DNA of 64,000 bases, from assembly GCF_029889845.1 (NCBI RefSeq), contig NZ_JARANV010000020.1:19130-83129 (forward strand), written 5' to 3'. Under the pieces are notes generated by a model, which saw only the letters and a program-made list of their open reading frames with translations, made no database searches and was not told the DNA's origin. Source of the stretch: Halomonas sp. 25-S5. Its GTDB lineage: Bacteria; Pseudomonadota; Gammaproteobacteria; Pseudomonadales; Halomonadaceae. The first letter of the stretch is position 1, and each line of letters starts with the position of its first letter. The position numbers and the translations under genes were made by a program. Shown piece by piece: positions 62,534-64,000 of this stretch.

Positions 62534-63184
62534 ATGATGACGCAGGAAACGAGTACAGCACAGCAGACAAATACTGCCAGCGGGGAAAATGCACCTGGCA
62601 TCAACCGGTCTGTGGTGAGCACAGAGAGTCGACAAGCTTCCCCTCAGAACGGAGCAACCCATCCGACTCTGGAAATCGCCAAACTAAGGAGTGTTCGGTG
62701 CCAAGATCTGACGATCTCTCCGAACATTTCACGAGAACTTCGCATCCAGCTGGCTAGCCATATTCCGTTACTTCAGCGACATAGCCACCTCACTGAGGCG
62801 GCAATCAAAACTATTATCATCAGCAATCCTCCCTGCGTATATGAAAGTCAAAAGGATCGCATGGCATATGTGTTTGGCAATCTTCGCTCATGGGAGCTGT
62901 CCCAGTGGCTGCCACCAAAGTCTCGCATCCCCGCGCTGGTGTTTCATGGCCTTAACAGGGGAGACATTGAATCGATTTGCATACAGTTAGAGCTTCTCAA
63001 TTATGTCACGTGTGGGCTCGAGGCGAGAAGCGCGCCAGACGTCTGCGAGTCATTGCGGTTAATCTTGAAAAAGCGCAACCCCAACCTACTAGGCGCCTTA
63101 TCCCCAATGTTTGTTCATAAGAAATTATTTCTTAACGCCTTAGGCATGAGTCGCAACTCAGCGAGCAAAGCGGAAAAGCTATAA
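62534..63184 (+). CDS. Protein of unknown function (216 aa)
   Basis: Starts MMTQETSTAQQ with GGGGAA 5 bases upstream. The first 60 residues are polar and low-complexity; the rest looks globular and mostly helical (ISRELRIQLASHIPLLQRHS, RMAYVFGNLRSWELSQWLPP, IPALVFHGLNRGDIESICIQ). The RIPALVFHGL-xx-DIE stretch distantly recalls ParB-like sequences, but I cannot support an assignment. It is followed 17 bases later by another unknown gene on the same strand, so the two probably form an operon that continued before an IS3-type element interrupted the region. Confidence 0.7.
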   Translation: MMTQETSTAQQTNTASGENAPGINRSVVSTESRQASPQNGATHPTLEIAKLRSVRCQDLTISPNISRELRIQLASHIPLLQRHSHLTEAAIKTIIISNPPCVYESQKDRMAYVFGNLRSWELSQWLPPKSRIPALVFHGLNRGDIESICIQLELLNYVTCGLEARSAPDVCESLRLILKKRNPNLLGALSPMFVHKKLFLNALGMSRNSASKAEKL

Positions 63185-63201
63185 AAACTGGAGAATCAAG
63201 G

Positions 63202-63846
63202 ATGAACCCATTCAGCACCCCTGAACTTTCATTACTGCATGAAGCCATACAGCCTCGCTATGACTGGTTTGGAATCGAGGTCTTCCAACATGACCTCTTG
63301 TCAGCCATTCAAACCCTTAACGCTATCGACCACAGCGCCTGGCCAACTGATGTCGTCAACTCCATTATCACCAAAGTGAACGAGGACCCAGGGGTTATCA
63401 AAACCCTCTACCAGCATACTGAGCCGAGAGGCTCCAAGGGCATCTACGGGAACCATCCTATCCAGGCCGCACTGTGGCAGATCGCCAAACATGGCCATGA
63501 CGTCACGCGCCTGACCCTCTTGGCCCATATTATCCACATGGCGCTCCTGTGGCGAAACCGACTCGATCACTTCCTCTCAACCGATGACCTGGAAGCTGAA
63601 CGTCGTCGTAATGAGTATGCTAGCAGCCTCGAAAGGGCATGCCTGGCAGTTCGTAAATTATCAGGAAGGGTTCTGGAGTACTTCGAGCTTGATGACGCGC
63701 CCTCCTGGAAGGTGCGCCAGCAGCTCAGTCAGTTTTTGGCTGAAAAAGTCCACATATATGATCGCCATAGTATTGGCTATATCAGCCATTTGGAACGATT
63801 TATATCCTACGCCTTGGCGATGCGTAATCCACGCAACACAATATAG
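63202..63846 (+). CDS. Protein of unknown function (214 aa), ending at an IS boundary
   Basis: Mostly helical protein: LHEAIQPRYDWFGIEVFQHD, NHPIQAALWQIAKHGHDVTR, LTLLAHIIHMALLWRNRLDH and a C-terminal half with alternating charged heptads. GGAGAATCAAGG lies just before ATG 63202. I recognise no family. The stop codon TAG (63844-63846) touches the end of an insertion sequence that begins TGGACCCTGAAA at 63847. The natural C-terminus may therefore have been cut off or changed. Confidence 0.7.
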   Translation: MNPFSTPELSLLHEAIQPRYDWFGIEVFQHDLLSAIQTLNAIDHSAWPTDVVNSIITKVNEDPGVIKTLYQHTEPRGSKGIYGNHPIQAALWQIAKHGHDVTRLTLLAHIIHMALLWRNRLDHFLSTDDLEAERRRNEYASSLERACLAVRKLSGRVLEYFELDDAPSWKVRQQLSQFLAEKVHIYDRHSIGYISHLERFISYALAMRNPRNTI

Positions 63847-64000
63847 TGGACCCTGAAATCCAGACACTGGTTTAAGCTATCGCCTGGCCGATTTTGAAGG
63901 GATCGATGATGTCGAATCAGAAACGCAACACCCACTCCCCGGAGCTCAAGGCCAAGGTGGCCCTGGAGGCGGTCCGAGGGCTGAAGACGGCCAACGAGAT
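63847..64000 (+). mobile_element. IS3-family insertion sequence, left end, truncated by window
   Basis: The end sequence TGGACCCTGAAATCCAGACA is typical of IS3-group termini and is followed after 59 bases by an OrfA-type gene. It differs from the decayed IS3 copy at 25773-26680, whose end begins TGGACCCCTGATC, so it is a second, probably more recent element. Confidence 0.8.
63906..64000 (+). CDS. IS3-family transposase OrfA, 3'-truncated by window
   Basis: Two adjacent ATG codons (63906 and 63909) follow AAGGGA. The product begins MSNQKRNTHSPELKAKVALE and then AVRGLKTANE, the standard N-terminus of IS3-group OrfA helix-turn-helix proteins (SxELKAKVALEAL). Only about 31 codons are in the window. 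The remainder of OrfA and the DDE OrfB should follow. Confidence 0.88.
   Translation, partial: MMSNQKRNTHSPELKAKVALEAVRGLKTANE

Overview
The window looks like a chromosomal segment of a moderately GC-rich gammaproteobacterium. The core-type proteins (PutA, the YdiJ-like dehydrogenase, the NrdD/NrdG pair, the fused LivMG transporter) suggest Halomonadaceae, but this placement rests on protein resemblance only; no rRNA or complete tRNA is present. About half of the window is accessory DNA assembled in blocks and scarred by decayed insertion sequences.

Layout. 1-5.6 kb: the end of putA, then a sugar-type Gfo/Idh/MocA oxidoreductase with an AraC regulator. 5.7-13.4 kb: a type III restriction-modification operon (mod, an AlbA_2/Schlafen-like gene, res) between two transposase remnants. 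13.6-16.4 kb: an anaerobic ribonucleotide reductase locus with two NrdR boxes 31 bp apart. Its NrdD lacks the C-terminal glycyl-radical domain, which is encoded by a separate 53-codon gene after an in-frame TGA; nrdG follows. 16.5-29 kb: a gene truncated after about 37 codons, a 48-nt 3' fragment of tRNA-Arg(CCG) with its terminator (candidate attachment site), and a four-gene Wadjet/Mks-like SMC plasmid-defence operon (jetABCD). Two diverged direct repeats and inverted ISL3 remnants flank the operon, followed by IS3 and IS1380 relics.

29.2-36.6 kb: a visibly AT-richer catabolic block with a TRAP transporter (dctPQM), a PAS-LuxR regulator, a 3-hydroxybutyrate dehydrogenase-like SDR, a thiolase and an acyl-CoA ligase. 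A shared ATACGTAGTACTAC motif precedes both transcription units and probably joins them in one regulon for a carboxylic acid. 37.2-44.7 kb: a 2-oxoacid/acetoin-type dehydrogenase complex (E3, E2, fused E1 alpha-beta) with two SDRs and a FadR-type GntR regulator, with TTGTCAT-type operators in the divergent promoter. This block abuts and overlaps the 3' end of the ydiJ-like gene.

47.9-61.5 kb: a regulon under a LacI-family repressor. Three ATGAAGCGCTTCAT-type operators control two units. One encodes aldehyde dehydrogenase, a shikimate dehydrogenase-like protein and a GMC oxidoreductase. The other encodes quinone reductase, a ThDP enzyme, a Liv-type ABC importer with fused LivM-LivG, and an SDR. 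Together they look like import and oxidation of an unidentified polar or alcohol-like carbon source. 61.5-64 kb: a second accessory zone with a 42-bp perfect palindrome, two unrecognised genes and the start of an IS3-family element cut by the window edge.

The observations most worth following are the split NrdD with its detached glycyl-radical peptide, the jetABCD operon whose SMC protein lacks the usual Walker B glutamate, the palindromic LuxR-type operator pair, and the paired repeats around the jet operon.
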